The notes beneath the pieces were generated by a model. The model was not told the origin of the DNA. It saw only the letters and a program-made list of their open reading frames with translations, and searched no databases. Shown in pieces: positions 10,021 through 20,049 of a stretch of DNA of 64,000 nt (position 1 is the stretch's first letter; each line of letters starts with the position of its first letter). Position numbers and translations under genes: made by a program. The stretch comes from Tritrichomonas musculus (Eukaryota; Parabasalia; Tritrichomonadida; Tritrichomonadidae), in the NCBI GenBank assembly GCA_039105265.1, contig JAPFFF010000037.1, positions 1,446,036 to 1,510,035 of the forward strand. Direction: 5' to 3'.

Positions 10021-13000
10021 TTAAATTACAACCATTGTTGATGTAGACATCATGATCATTTGTGAAAATTTTTGATGAAATTTCATAATCTGAAAAAACT
10101 CTGATTTTGACATTTTCGCCAGGATGTCATCAATCAATCCATCAACTCCTTCTTTGCATTCGTTGCATGATTTGTCATCTTTGCAAATGCAGAGATACTT
10201 TGAAGAGCCGTTAAGAAGAATGGAGATTCCATCATGATTCACAATGTTGTTGATGAAATTGTAATAAGACTCATTCTTGCCAAAAACAGTAATCAAGTTA
10301 TTAATGTTGCTGCTGTTGTCATTGACATGCTTAAGAATGGTTATTTTAGGCGAGACTTGCTCATCAAAATCTCTTAAGTCAATATATGATTGTTCTCCTG
10401 TCATTTGGAATGTTATCGGCACAGATATTTGTTCGTCAACAGAGAGAGATGAGACAATATCCAATTTCAATGTCAAAACTTTTAGATCGCCTCGGAAATT
10501 CCAAAATTCATTAACAATGACAGATTCATTGTTGACTTCGAGGTCAGAAACAGGAGAAAGAGTTAGTTTTGCCATTGAAATTGTCAAAATGTTAACAAAG
10601 GTTGGATATAAAATAGAAGGAAGTTTGATATCTTTTGAATTCGATGTAAGAACAATTTCAGCTACATTGAAATAGTAATTTTCATTGAAAATATTTTCAA
10701 AAGTGTCACTTTTCGGAAAGTTACAATAAGAAGATTTATTTGAATCACATGCACAAATTCGATAATATAATTCAAGAGAATCTATTTTTATGTTTCCAAA
10801 CTGGTTCAAGTCATCAGTGTAAAGATGATAAGAATTGTTCACAACTGAGATGCTAAAGTTTGCTTTTTTATCATTCAATTCGGCTGAAATGAAAGCATCA
10901 GACTCCAAAGTAAAAGTGAAAGTTGAATCAGAATTCGAGTCAACTAAAAGTTTAAAATCATCCATCAGTCTCAAGTTAATTATACTTTTATTTAGTATTT
11001 CAATGTACGTTGAATCTGAATAGTTAAAATTGACAGTTTTTTCATTTGATATTGTCATCAAATAAGGAGCTGATGGCAAATCAAACATGATTGATTCACA
11101 ATAAGGCATCAACACAAAATGATTGCCTGTTGGATAAGGAAGAATCATATCTTGGGCAACTAAAACATCCAATTTTGGATACTCAACAATTGAAGTTAAA
11201 AGAGAAGTTATGTCTGAGCTATGCAAAACATAACCAGGACATTTTGATTCAATACCATAACTATAACGATAATAGCAGATATAATCATAAGCAACATGAT
11301 ATTTATAGGTCAAATTTATTACATCCTTCATATAATATAAACAACCCAATTCATAGTCAGTATCAACATAAAATGTTAAATTGTTTATAACACGGCTTGT
11401 TAAATAAAAAATTTTAACCTCATTATTTAACTGATAATACTTTCTTTTAATATGACCAATACTAACATTGGTATGCGGATTCAATGTGAGATTTAACATT
11501 GCGAAATAAAAGGTATTCAATAATTTAGAATAACAATCAATTTCAGAATTGATTTCAAAGGCTGGCTTAGCAATAACGTCTAGATTTCCACAAATAATTT
11601 TGACTTTTTCATTGAATACAATTCCATCATTATAATAAGTAAGATTTAATGGTTCATTGATCCTAAAATAAGAAATTTGATAAATAAAAATATCATGTGA
11701 TTTTTTCAAATTGGTTGGAATTGTCAAATTGTCTCCATTTCCAACCGCCAAGACAAATTTTTCTGGCAAATTTTCATCATTTCCTAAACTATCAAATGGA
11801 ATTGATGGATGCGAACCATATAAAGCTTTTCCTTCTTCACTAAAGTGATAATAAATCCAATCTTTTGAATAATTGACAGGATGTGATCCAAACAATCCAT
11901 CAATATAAAGAGGAGCAGGTGAAAAAATGGAAATATTATCATCAATTTTAATTATTTTCTGACCAATTAATGAAGTCATTGAGCGACTTGGGAAAATTTC
12001 AATTGAATCATGTGAAGTATTAAATTCAATTGATAAATCATCCAATAACTGGTTTACAAATCTTAAATTAATCCTCTCTTTAATATTTATTATGAAATTA
12101 TTTCCAATAAAGTTAAAAAATTGATAGTAATTATTCTTATCTGTTGAAATATCAAACCCATTCCATGTAAAGAACATAGTGCTATCGCTTGGAAGTACTA
12201 TATTGGTATTTTGCGTTCCTATATAATCAAACATTTTTACTTTAAACGTTTTACATCGATATTTATATGAATCAAAGAACAAAGAAATATTTTTGTAAAT
12301 ATAAATAACTACGGCATTACCAAGTCGATCATATTCCATCAATTCTTCACTGTTTTTACAGAGAACGTAATTATAATAGGCCCAATATTGAATCGGCTTA
12401 TCAGACACAAAAATATAATAATAGTTATGATCATAATTAATTGAAAAAACTACAGAATCAGGCCTTTCAAAAACATCAATCATTGATTCAATATGCTTTC
12501 TTATATAAATTCTAGCTTTTCCACCAAAATGGATCGTATTTTGTGTGTAGTTTTCAATCCACATTATATTCAATTGAATACTTTCATAATTCAAATAGAA
12601 TAACATGATAATTTCAGTCGGCAAACCATGACAAAGTATTTTCAAAACGTCTTTATGAACATAACCTTTGTATGACGAATATTCTGGATAAAACAAAATG
12701 ATTAGTTTAGCAGAACGGTTTTGGGCGATCACAGCTTCATTGAATCCGTCTTTATACATATAAAAAGAATCAAGACGATAAAATTCAACGGTTACACATG
12801 CATTGGCAGTTAAAACTGATCTAGGAAACAAATGCCCATAAAGAACATCACGTTTATCAGTAATAAAAAGTTCTTGGTAATTATAAATGCATGATCTAGT
12901 TGCCAAATTTCTAATCCAGAAACATTGAGAATCACGAATTGAGTCAGATAAAGCAATTTCAGCTTTGCATTTCTCAGCATTTTCCTGACCAACGCAAACA

Positions 13001-14622
13001 TAGTAATTTGGCAATTTTGTATCCAACAACTTCAAATGAACAGTGTCATCAATTGTGCACAATTCTCTTGTGTAATTCATAAAGCGTTCATCAAGGAAAC
13101 TAATGGTTCCTTCACCAACAATTTTGCACTGATCATGAGACATTTCATCCATATCGAACGCTTTGCTTTTGATTGTTCCATTCATTATAAAATCATGGTC
13201 AACCAGAATCGTGTACTTTTCTGCATATTCGTAATTGTAGACGATGTCTTTGAATGAATCCAATTGGAAGATTTTGGCGGGCTTAATTGTGATCATATTA
13301 TATTGTGAAGAAGGGAAGATATTCACATCAATAAAACCATCAATTAATTGGCCATTGTACGAATAAACATCACTGAAAATAAAGTTGGTTTTATTCGGAT
13401 TAATCCCTTGAAAACGACACCTATTCTTCCATGTTTTCGGAATTTCATGGTCTCCTTCTTTGAAGTAATAAGTGACATATTTGTAGTCATATTCCTTCAA
13501 GTTTTCAACAGTAACATTATAAAAAACAAATTCATCTTCTGACAAATATTTACCCTTCTCAAAAAGTCCAGATAAACGGTTTGGACCTTTGAAAAGTGAA
13601 TAATCTGAAATTCGAATTTTGTTCTCAAATTCAAAATCTATATCTTCATTGAAAGAGTAAATGTGCGATTTATCTAACTGATGAAATTCTGTGTTTTTAA
13701 AAGTGAGATTGAAATTGTTTGTTTGCGTTGTCAAAATAATTGAAAAATTTGAGAGGAAAGCTATCGTTAAATTTCCTTGTCCTTCAAAATAAAAATTTGT
13801 TGCTTCAATTGAATCAGAATTTATAAATAAGTTATTGAAATCATTATAAAAAGTTATATCTGAGCCAGGCAGTCCAATCACATGAGTAAAAGATTTTATA
13901 TTTATTAAAATTTGTGGAATTGAAGAATCAACAATGAGAACTAATGGATAATCGGTGATTTCTTCGGTCGAATTTATATATTGTAGGCTATAATTGTCAA
14001 AACCTTCGCATTTGGTTTCTTTATCTGAAATGCAATAATATGTTAGATCCAAAACTGATAATTTGTCAGAATTCGCAAAAAGTTTGGCAACTTTGTCGTT
14101 CATATGATTTATTATTATCATATTTGAAGAATCTGATATCGAAATCAAATTTTCTGGAGTATAATCGTAATAAAAATATACATTCAACGTACGGGTGGCA
14201 TCATCAGCATTTAAAATAAAAGGTATAACTGAACTATTTCCATCGGCTTGTACATTAATATCAATGGTATTCGTGCTTCCTGGATAAAAAATCATTGGAT
14301 AATTTCTTAACTTTGTTTCGGAATCAATGATAATATTATCTTTAGTTATAGTGAGTGACTCGAAATGTCTATATTCTAAATAAATAGATGGATCACAAAA
14401 AATTATTGTATGATTAGATTCGTAGTAACTGGTGTTTTTTGCAATATAAATTTTGTGAATTTCATTAGAATCGTCTTCAAACAGATAATTTCTTGGTATC
14501 TCTGGATAAATATAATCAAAAGTTACATTAAAATCTTTGCAAATTTCGTAGCATGGATCACGTCCATTTCCAACACAATAATTTTTTGACACAACTAAAG
14601 AAATTAAAAAAAACATATGCAT
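10021..14622 (-). CDS. very large secreted/surface glycoprotein, N-terminal 1,500 residues
   Basis: 1,533 residues from an ATG at 14,622. It starts with a hydrophobic segment (MFFLISLVVS) that fits a signal peptide, followed by cysteines and a long ectodomain full of Asn-x-Ser/Thr sequons and Tyr/Asn/Ile-rich beta-type sequence. Scattered cysteine clusters (for example CICKDDKSCNECKEG near the end) suggest disulphide-bonded domains. No named domain is recognised. The last 30 or so codons (AKMSKSEFFQ to the stop) look out of frame: the adjoining frame gives a natural continuation through 8,840 with a membrane anchor. Joined, the protein would be roughly 1,900 residues. Such giant, lineage-specific surface proteins are common in trichomonads. 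A TCACT initiator-like motif lies about 27 bases upstream. Confidence 0.75.
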   Translation of the reverse strand: MHMFFLISLVVSKNYCVGNGRDPCYEICKDFNVTFDYIYPEIPRNYLFEDDSNEIHKIYIAKNTSYYESNHTIIFCDPSIYLEYRHFESLTITKDNIIIDSETKLRNYPMIFYPGSTNTIDINVQADGNSSVIPFILNADDATRTLNVYFYYDYTPENLISISDSSNMIIINHMNDKVAKLFANSDKLSVLDLTYYCISDKETKCEGFDNYSLQYINSTEEITDYPLVLIVDSSIPQILINIKSFTHVIGLPGSDITFYNDFNNLFINSDSIEATNFYFEGQGNLTIAFLSNFSIILTTQTNNFNLTFKNTEFHQLDKSHIYSFNEDIDFEFENKIRISDYSLFKGPNRLSGLFEKGKYLSEDEFVFYNVTVENLKEYDYKYVTYYFKEGDHEIPKTWKNRCRFQGINPNKTNFIFSDVYSYNGQLIDGFIDVNIFPSSQYNMITIKPAKIFQLDSFKDIVYNYEYAEKYTILVDHDFIMNGTIKSKAFDMDEMSHDQCKIVGEGTISFLDERFMNYTRELCTIDDTVHLKLLDTKLPNYYVCVGQENAEKCKAEIALSDSIRDSQCFWIRNLATRSCIYNYQELFITDKRDVLYGHLFPRSVLTANACVTVEFYRLDSFYMYKDGFNEAVIAQNRSAKLIILFYPEYSSYKGYVHKDVLKILCHGLPTEIIMLFYLNYESIQLNIMWIENYTQNTIHFGGKARIYIRKHIESMIDVFERPDSVVFSINYDHNYYYIFVSDKPIQYWAYYNYVLCKNSEELMEYDRLGNAVVIYIYKNISLFFDSYKYRCKTFKVKMFDYIGTQNTNIVLPSDSTMFFTWNGFDISTDKNNYYQFFNFIGNNFIINIKERINLRFVNQLLDDLSIEFNTSHDSIEIFPSRSMTSLIGQKIIKIDDNISIFSPAPLYIDGLFGSHPVNYSKDWIYYHFSEEGKALYGSHPSIPFDSLGNDENLPEKFVLAVGNGDNLTIPTNLKKSHDIFIYQISYFRINEPLNLTYYNDGIVFNEKVKIICGNLDVIAKPAFEINSEIDCYSKLLNTFYFAMLNLTLNPHTNVSIGHIKRKYYQLNNEVKIFYLTSRVINNLTFYVDTDYELGCLYYMKDVINLTYKYHVAYDYICYYRYSYGIESKCPGYVLHSSDITSLLTSIVEYPKLDVLVAQDMILPYPTGNHFVLMPYCESIMFDLPSAPYLMTISNEKTVNFNYSDSTYIEILNKSIINLRLMDDFKLLVDSNSDSTFTFTLESDAFISAELNDKKANFSISVVNNSYHLYTDDLNQFGNIKIDSLELYYRICACDSNKSSYCNFPKSDTFENIFNENYYFNVAEIVLTSNSKDIKLPSILYPTFVNILTISMAKLTLSPVSDLEVNNESVIVNEFWNFRGDLKVLTLKLDIVSSLSVDEQISVPITFQMTGEQSYIDLRDFDEQVSPKITILKHVNDNSSNINNLITVFGKNESYYNFINNIVNHDGISILLNGSSKYLCICKDDKSCNECKEGVDGLIDDILAKMSKSEFFQIMKFHQKFSQMIMMSTSTMVVI

Positions 14623-14648
14623 ATAATTGGTAATTTAACTAAAATCTA

Positions 14649-14653
14649 AGTGA
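14649..14653 (-). promoter_or_regulatory. candidate Inr (TCACT) of the surface-glycoprotein gene
   Basis: Minus-strand TCACT 27 bases before the ATG at 14,622, matching TCAYW. Weak by itself, as a short motif. Confidence 0.3.
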
Positions 14654-15539
14654 ATTAAGTTTTTTATTTCACTTTTTGAGGAAAGGATGTTTTTTTTTTG
14701 AATTATTTTTATAAAAAGAAGATGAAATTATATAAATCCAAAAAAATTTTTAAAAACTGAGCCCAAAAACAAATAATATGATTAATGAAAATTTGAGAAT
14801 ATAAAAATCATTTTCTCAATTTCGAAAAAATTGAAATAAACTGTAACGAAATTATCACTTTTCTATATGCTATTTTTTTAACTTTTATTACATATCTTAA
14901 CCTAATAATGAATATTCGAACTCAAAGTTTTTGGAAAAGAATAATGTATTCAATTTTTTCAATCAGAAATATTTCAGTTACTTCAGGAAATTAATAGAAA
15001 ATTTTTTTATGTATAACTTTTTGTGAAAAAAAAATTGTAAAAAGATTTTCAACCATTTTATATCAAGATTTTTTTTAATATATTCATTAAAATTTTTCAA
15101 CATTGATAATAGATCCCAGAAAACTTCAGGACTATAAATATTTTTGTTGTCAAACGATATTATGAAATTGATTGTAAAAATTTATGGCAATATATTCTTA
15201 TTTAATAATTTAATATTAATTTCAGAGTTCCAATAATCTACATAATTGATTTAAGAATCAATTAAATAGCTTAAATTCACGAGATGGTCTTAATCTAACA
15301 AATTGATAATGCTATCTCAAATTAATTCCAATATCTGACAAACATTAACTGATGTTTGAATATCTCTTTTTAACACAGATTTATATCCCTTTTGTATATG
15401 CTCATATTTCAAATAATAAAGAATATCCAAAATTGAGGATAAAATGGTTACATATAAATTTTTACTTTTTGACAAAATATAGGTTAAAAATAGGTGAAAA
15501 GTAAAAAGTATTATTTATCTGGTTAATGCATTTACAAAA

Positions 15540-16140
15540 AAAATCCAAATTATTCCAAACAGAAAAACGAACTGTATGATTTTCATCTTTCATATGTTGA
15601 TGATGAAAATGACGAAGAAGAAAATTTTCTGAAATTAATTCATTGGTTGAAAACTTAAAATTTCCAAGAAAATAATGTAGAATTTAAATTATTTCTCGAA
15701 TTAATATTAAAACTTGCAAATCATCATCACATGTCTCCCATTTTTGTCAGAAAGATTGAACAAATTCTATCAAGCATTTAAGTAGACATAAATAATATCT
15801 TTTCAAATTCTGAAATTATAAGAGCATTTTTGAAAAAATAAGAGGTTTCTTTTATTTCTTTTTTAAAACAAAATCATTTAAATTGATCCACTAATAATGC
15901 TATACAAATTCTTCAATTGAAATACGCGTTTATAAATACATATAATTGGCTTTGAGCATTTAATTACAAAGAATCGATTAGTCAATTCTTTTTACATTTC
16001 CCCCTTTATCCAAGCAGGTATTTGTCACTTATTCCATTATTTGAAAGTACAACTGATTAAGCATTTATGGTTATGAGATCTTTAAAATTATATTGTCAAA
16101 CATATTGAAAATCAATTGATTTCATTAGTAATATCTCATT
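15540..16140 (+). pseudogene. DUF3447-family N-terminal relic
   Basis: The plus strand reads LHLSYVDDENDEEENFLKLI, then ELILKLANHHHMSPIFVRKI, EQILSSI, a stop, NNIFSNSEIIRAFLKK, and further AIQILQLKYAF-type sequence. This order (acidic lead, the LANHH helix, KIEQIL, FSNxEI) is the N-terminal signature of trichomonad DUF3447 proteins. At least four in-frame stops and no continuing C-terminal part are seen, so this is a decayed copy. The surrounding 14,623-15,540 is AT-rich with nothing recognisable. Confidence 0.6.
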
Positions 16141-16154
16141 TTAAAAAGGCCTTA

Positions 16155-16521
16155 AACTCTGTCCAAAAATTTTCGACTTAACGTACATAAAAACCGCATT
16201 TTCCACTGAAAATTGACTAAAAAAACGATAAAGTGTCGAAAATTTCTTTTTTCTCTCAAAGCAATGTATTCAATTTTTCAGAAGTTTATTTTTATAATTA
16301 TCCTTTCATCAAGCTATTTTTATGCAAGTAGCCCTGGTTTTTGAAAGAAATAGCCACGCCCTTAAGAGGAATTACAACTTTCTTTGGGACATGCGCTACT
16401 CTCAGAAAAAAGAGCTTTGGAAAAAACCTTCGAATCACCATAAAGGTACATGAGAAAAAAAAAAAATGATAGTTTGAATACTCTCTCAAAATTCAATTGT
16501 CGAACATTTTTGGACAGAGTT
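16155..16521. mobile_element. MITE with 23-bp terminal inverted repeats and TA duplication
   Basis: The ends start AACTCTGTCCAAAAAT and continue TTTCGAC (16155-16177); the complement at 16499-16521 matches at 22 of 23 positions. A TA dinucleotide sits directly outside both ends (16153-16154 and 16522-16523), the target duplication of the Tc1/mariner superfamily. At 367 bp with no transposase it is non-autonomous. A 63-codon open frame inside on the minus strand has no recognisable homology. It sits only 74 bp upstream of the HECT gene, so it may contribute to that gene's promoter region. Confidence 0.75.
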
Positions 16522-16595
16522 TATATTTTGAATGAAGAAAAAATAAACTATTGAATCTAATTTGAATTAAAATTTTTGATCAAAATTTTTAATAA

Positions 16596-18296
16596 ATGAC
16601 AAACGAAGAGACGGCACGTGAAATCAGAGATGTTATTTATGATCCAATTAAATTTCCTTTGATATTACGCTATGATGCATCTGTAGAGTTATCTGCTGAT
16701 AATTTGGATATCTCATTCTTTTACTGCCAATTGTACCGAAACAGTAACGAACGGTTTGAATTAGACGAAGAAAAATTTAATCAGACGTTAACAGCAATTT
16801 TTTCAACGAATAATCAACTACTGATTACAAGAACGATACTTTTAATTGTCATAGTGAAAAATGTAACCGATGTAACGAACATTTTCAAGAGACTATTAGA
16901 AGAAGAAGAAGACAACGAGCATCGAATTTTTAATGAAATCTTTTTCAATGAACTTCGAAAGAATCAAATTTTAATTCTCAATTTTGTAGAAATAATAAAG
17001 TCATTCATAAAACGGCATTCTCTCAATTATGAGTCTGTTTATCCAATCATCAAGCAAACCATCGAAACGAACGAAACATCACCAACACCAGTTGATCCGA
17101 ATCAGCTAATTTTCATTGATGAGTCAGACATTGAAAAACTTGAGAAAGAAAAACTTGAAAAAATTTCGAAAAATTTTCCAACAATTTTGCCATTTTCAAT
17201 GAAATACAAAGAATATTGCCAGTATCAAATAAACCAAGAAACATTTATAGTTCAAGTTGATCGAGATGATGTTCTTAAGTCAGTTTGGTCACTTGACACA
17301 ATTGAAGAAAATTTTGATTTAAAATTGAGAACGAATTTCAATGAAGGTGAAAATGACCTTGATGGTCCCACACGTGAATTCATTAACCTTTCGTTTGAAG
17401 AAATAATGAAGCCAGAGACAGGCTTGTTTGATTCACGTAATGGACAATTTTGGTTCAAATATCAGCGAAAAATGAACGATGAATTACGAATGAAATATCG
17501 AACGATAGGAATTTTGTTTGGTCTTTCAATTTTGAATAGAATAACAATACCAGTTCACTTTCCACGATATTTCTATAAAAAGCTTCTTCATCGTGACACC
17601 TGCATTTCTGACACAAATTTGTATGATCCGAAAATTTTCACTTCGTTGAAATACGTGACTGAACATCAATGCAAAGAGGAAGACATGCTTGACTTTTCTT
17701 TCGTTGATCTTAAGGATGATTATGAAATTGATTTGACTGACTTTTCTTATGTTGAGGATCGTAATAATTTCATGCCAAAAGCACTCGTCGATGAGAATAA
17801 AATTGAATACGTGTCAAAAATAATTCAATGGATTTTTGACCTTTCAATTAAAGACCAATTTGAATCATTTGAATCTGGATACAGAAAAGTTAAAACAAAT
17901 CCAATTTTGGATAATATTTTCACACTTGACGAAATCGATAAAATAGTCAGCGGTGATCGCGTTAAAGATTGGGATTCATTGAAAAAAGGGGCCAAATATG
18001 TTGGCGGTTATTCTTCAGATTCACAAGTCATTATTTGGTTCTGGAAATATTTTGATAGTTTAAATGAGGACAAAAAATGTGAGGCTTTGAAATTTATAAC
18101 AGGATCGGCATCTGTTCCTGCTGGGGGATTTAAAGACATCCACATTCGAATTCAAAAATTAAATGATAGTGAAGAAAAATTACCAATCGCGCATACTTGC
18201 TTCTTTCAAATTGACCTTCCAGAATATAGAACATATGAAGAATTAGCAAATGGATGCAGAGAAGCATTTCCTAATATGAGATTTGGATTTGCATAA
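16596..18296 (+). CDS. HECT-domain E3 ubiquitin-protein ligase
   Basis: 566 residues. The last 350 or so form the HECT domain: the N-lobe includes DLDGPTREFINLSFEEIM, and the C-lobe ends LPIAHTCFFQIDLPEY with the catalytic Cys at residue 535 and the terminal acidic/aromatic tail (RFGFA). The Cys accepts ubiquitin from an E2 as a thioester and passes it to a substrate lysine. The 200-residue N-terminal part is helical and has no recognised substrate-binding domain (no WW, C2, RCC1 or ankyrin), so the protein is compact for the family. Probably cytosolic or nuclear. Confidence 0.92.
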   Translation: MTNEETAREIRDVIYDPIKFPLILRYDASVELSADNLDISFFYCQLYRNSNERFELDEEKFNQTLTAIFSTNNQLLITRTILLIVIVKNVTDVTNIFKRLLEEEEDNEHRIFNEIFFNELRKNQILILNFVEIIKSFIKRHSLNYESVYPIIKQTIETNETSPTPVDPNQLIFIDESDIEKLEKEKLEKISKNFPTILPFSMKYKEYCQYQINQETFIVQVDRDDVLKSVWSLDTIEENFDLKLRTNFNEGENDLDGPTREFINLSFEEIMKPETGLFDSRNGQFWFKYQRKMNDELRMKYRTIGILFGLSILNRITIPVHFPRYFYKKLLHRDTCISDTNLYDPKIFTSLKYVTEHQCKEEDMLDFSFVDLKDDYEIDLTDFSYVEDRNNFMPKALVDENKIEYVSKIIQWIFDLSIKDQFESFESGYRKVKTNPILDNIFTLDEIDKIVSGDRVKDWDSLKKGAKYVGGYSSDSQVIIWFWKYFDSLNEDKKCEALKFITGSASVPAGGFKDIHIRIQKLNDSEEKLPIAHTCFFQIDLPEYRTYEELANGCREAFPNMRFGFA

Positions 18297-18416
18297 TTTA
18301 TTTTCATAAGAGATTTTTTATATTATAATGATATTATAAAATTAATTTATATATTTTTTTCAAATTATATTTTTATGAATTAAAGATATTTAAAAAAATT
18401 ATGAAAAATTTTTTTC

Positions 18417-18421
18417 TCATT
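18417..18421 (+). promoter_or_regulatory. candidate Inr (TCATT) of the CCA-adding enzyme gene
   Basis: TCATT 25 bases before the ATG at 18,446, matching the parabasalid initiator TCAYW. Confidence 0.35.
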
Positions 18422-18445
18422 CAATTTGGCTGATGATCTCTCAAA

Positions 18446-19843
18446 ATGAGTGTTGAAGAAAATCGAAATCTTTTAGAGAATGGTGAGCTTTTAACTCCAT
18501 TTGAAAAACAAATAATAAATCTTATTCGACTTGCATGCGATTCTTATTCGCCAGTTAAAATAGTTGCACGAATTGTTGGTGGATGGGTTCGTGATAAACT
18601 TCTTGGATCGCAATCGGATGATATTGATTTCAGTATAGAAGGAATTGATGGACTTTCTTTTGCAAATAGAGTTGGTGAAGTTGCTTCTCGCGAAGAATTC
18701 CCACATTTGAAAGTTCACGGAAATCCAGAGCAATCTGCTCACATAGGATCAGCTAAAGTTTATCTTAATCCTGATTTTTATATTGATATTTGCGGTCTTC
18801 GATGGGATCAGTATTCAGAAAATTCACGTATTCCAGTAATTACTGTTGGAACTCCAGAACAAGATGCATTGCGTAGAGACTTTACCATAAATGCCGTATT
18901 TTTTAATATTAACGATTTCAAAGTTGAAGATTTTTGCAATGGCGCATTTGATATACAAAATCACATCATACGTACACCACAACCCTCAAGGCAAAGCTTT
19001 CTCGATGATCCACTTCGTATTTTACGAGCTTTTCGATTTGGAGCTCGTTATAACTTTAATTTAGCAGATGATATTATTCCTTCAGCGCTAGATGAAGCAA
19101 CACATAATGAATATGCATCAAAAATTACTGCAGAAAGAGCAAATGCAGAGATGACAAAAGCTTTAGAAGGTTCCAGACCAGAGTTATACATTAAATGGAT
19201 CTCAGAGAGTAATATGTTCGATCTTCTTTTTGATCGTAATCATTCTTATAACATTGATCCTGAACAAGCAATTTTACGAGTTTCATTTATATCATCAATA
19301 GTACCACCCGATATGTTAGAAGATTCGAAAAAAGATTTTTTAATTCTTATTTTATGCGCAATTTTCCAGCCTTTAATATCATTTCCGAAAATAAAGCCAA
19401 ATCCCAAAAAATCGCAAGAAATAGAAGCAATTAAATACGCAATTATCAGAGAAGTAAAATATCAGAATGAAATTGGTGATGCTGTTTTCAACTTTTTATA
19501 TGGAGCAGAACAATGCAAAGCTTTGATTGGAAATGAGCTAAATCGTGTAAATGTTGGTCATTTTATAAGAAATACTGGTCCAAAATGGCATTATATTCAA
19601 TACGTTTTATTCGACCAAAATGCGACTCAATTTTTCGTTGAAGCTCTTTTACCTTTTGTTGAGCAGCAAGGATTAGGAAATGCTTATTTAATTAAACCTC
19701 TTTTACGTGGAAACCAACTCGCCAAAGAACTCGGAATTAAACCTGGAAAAGGAATGGAAGCAATGATTAATCAAATGATTGATTGGCAATTTGAAAATCC
19801 AAATGGAACAGCTGAAGATTACATTGCTTCTATCAAAAAATAA
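18446..19843 (+). CDS. CCA1: CCA tRNA nucleotidyltransferase (class II CCA-adding enzyme)
   Basis: 465 residues. The enzyme builds or repairs the 3'-CCA end of tRNAs from CTP and ATP without a template. The class II nucleotidyltransferase head is complete: GGWVRD at 45-50, the metal-binding DID of SDDID at 59-61, and RRDFTINA from 143, followed by the neck motif FLDDPLRILRAFRFGAR. The helical body and tail make up the rest. Its length matches eukaryotic CCA1/TRNT1. There is no evident mitochondrial presequence, as expected for an amitochondriate; with a single enzyme it would serve nuclear and cytosolic tRNAs. The neighbouring genes are unrelated. Confidence 0.95.
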   Translation: MSVEENRNLLENGELLTPFEKQIINLIRLACDSYSPVKIVARIVGGWVRDKLLGSQSDDIDFSIEGIDGLSFANRVGEVASREEFPHLKVHGNPEQSAHIGSAKVYLNPDFYIDICGLRWDQYSENSRIPVITVGTPEQDALRRDFTINAVFFNINDFKVEDFCNGAFDIQNHIIRTPQPSRQSFLDDPLRILRAFRFGARYNFNLADDIIPSALDEATHNEYASKITAERANAEMTKALEGSRPELYIKWISESNMFDLLFDRNHSYNIDPEQAILRVSFISSIVPPDMLEDSKKDFLILILCAIFQPLISFPKIKPNPKKSQEIEAIKYAIIREVKYQNEIGDAVFNFLYGAEQCKALIGNELNRVNVGHFIRNTGPKWHYIQYVLFDQNATQFFVEALLPFVEQQGLGNAYLIKPLLRGNQLAKELGIKPGKGMEAMINQMIDWQFENPNGTAEDYIASIKK

Positions 19844-20049
19844 TTGAGATTTTTAAAAATCTATTGAATATATCTATACATGAAAACATAACGTGATTAT
19901 ATATTAAAATAATGCATGAAATATACATCTTCTCTCTTTTTTTTAATCTATTATTTTGCTAAAAATTAGTGAAAAGATGAAATTTAAAATTATATTTTTA
20001 TTAACATAATCTTATAGCAAAAAAAATAAATATATAAATAGAATAAATA

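Noticed and set aside
16298-16489. 63-codon minus-strand ORF as a mariner transposase part
   Set aside because: No transposase motif is visible; it lies within a 367-bp MITE and is probably chance.
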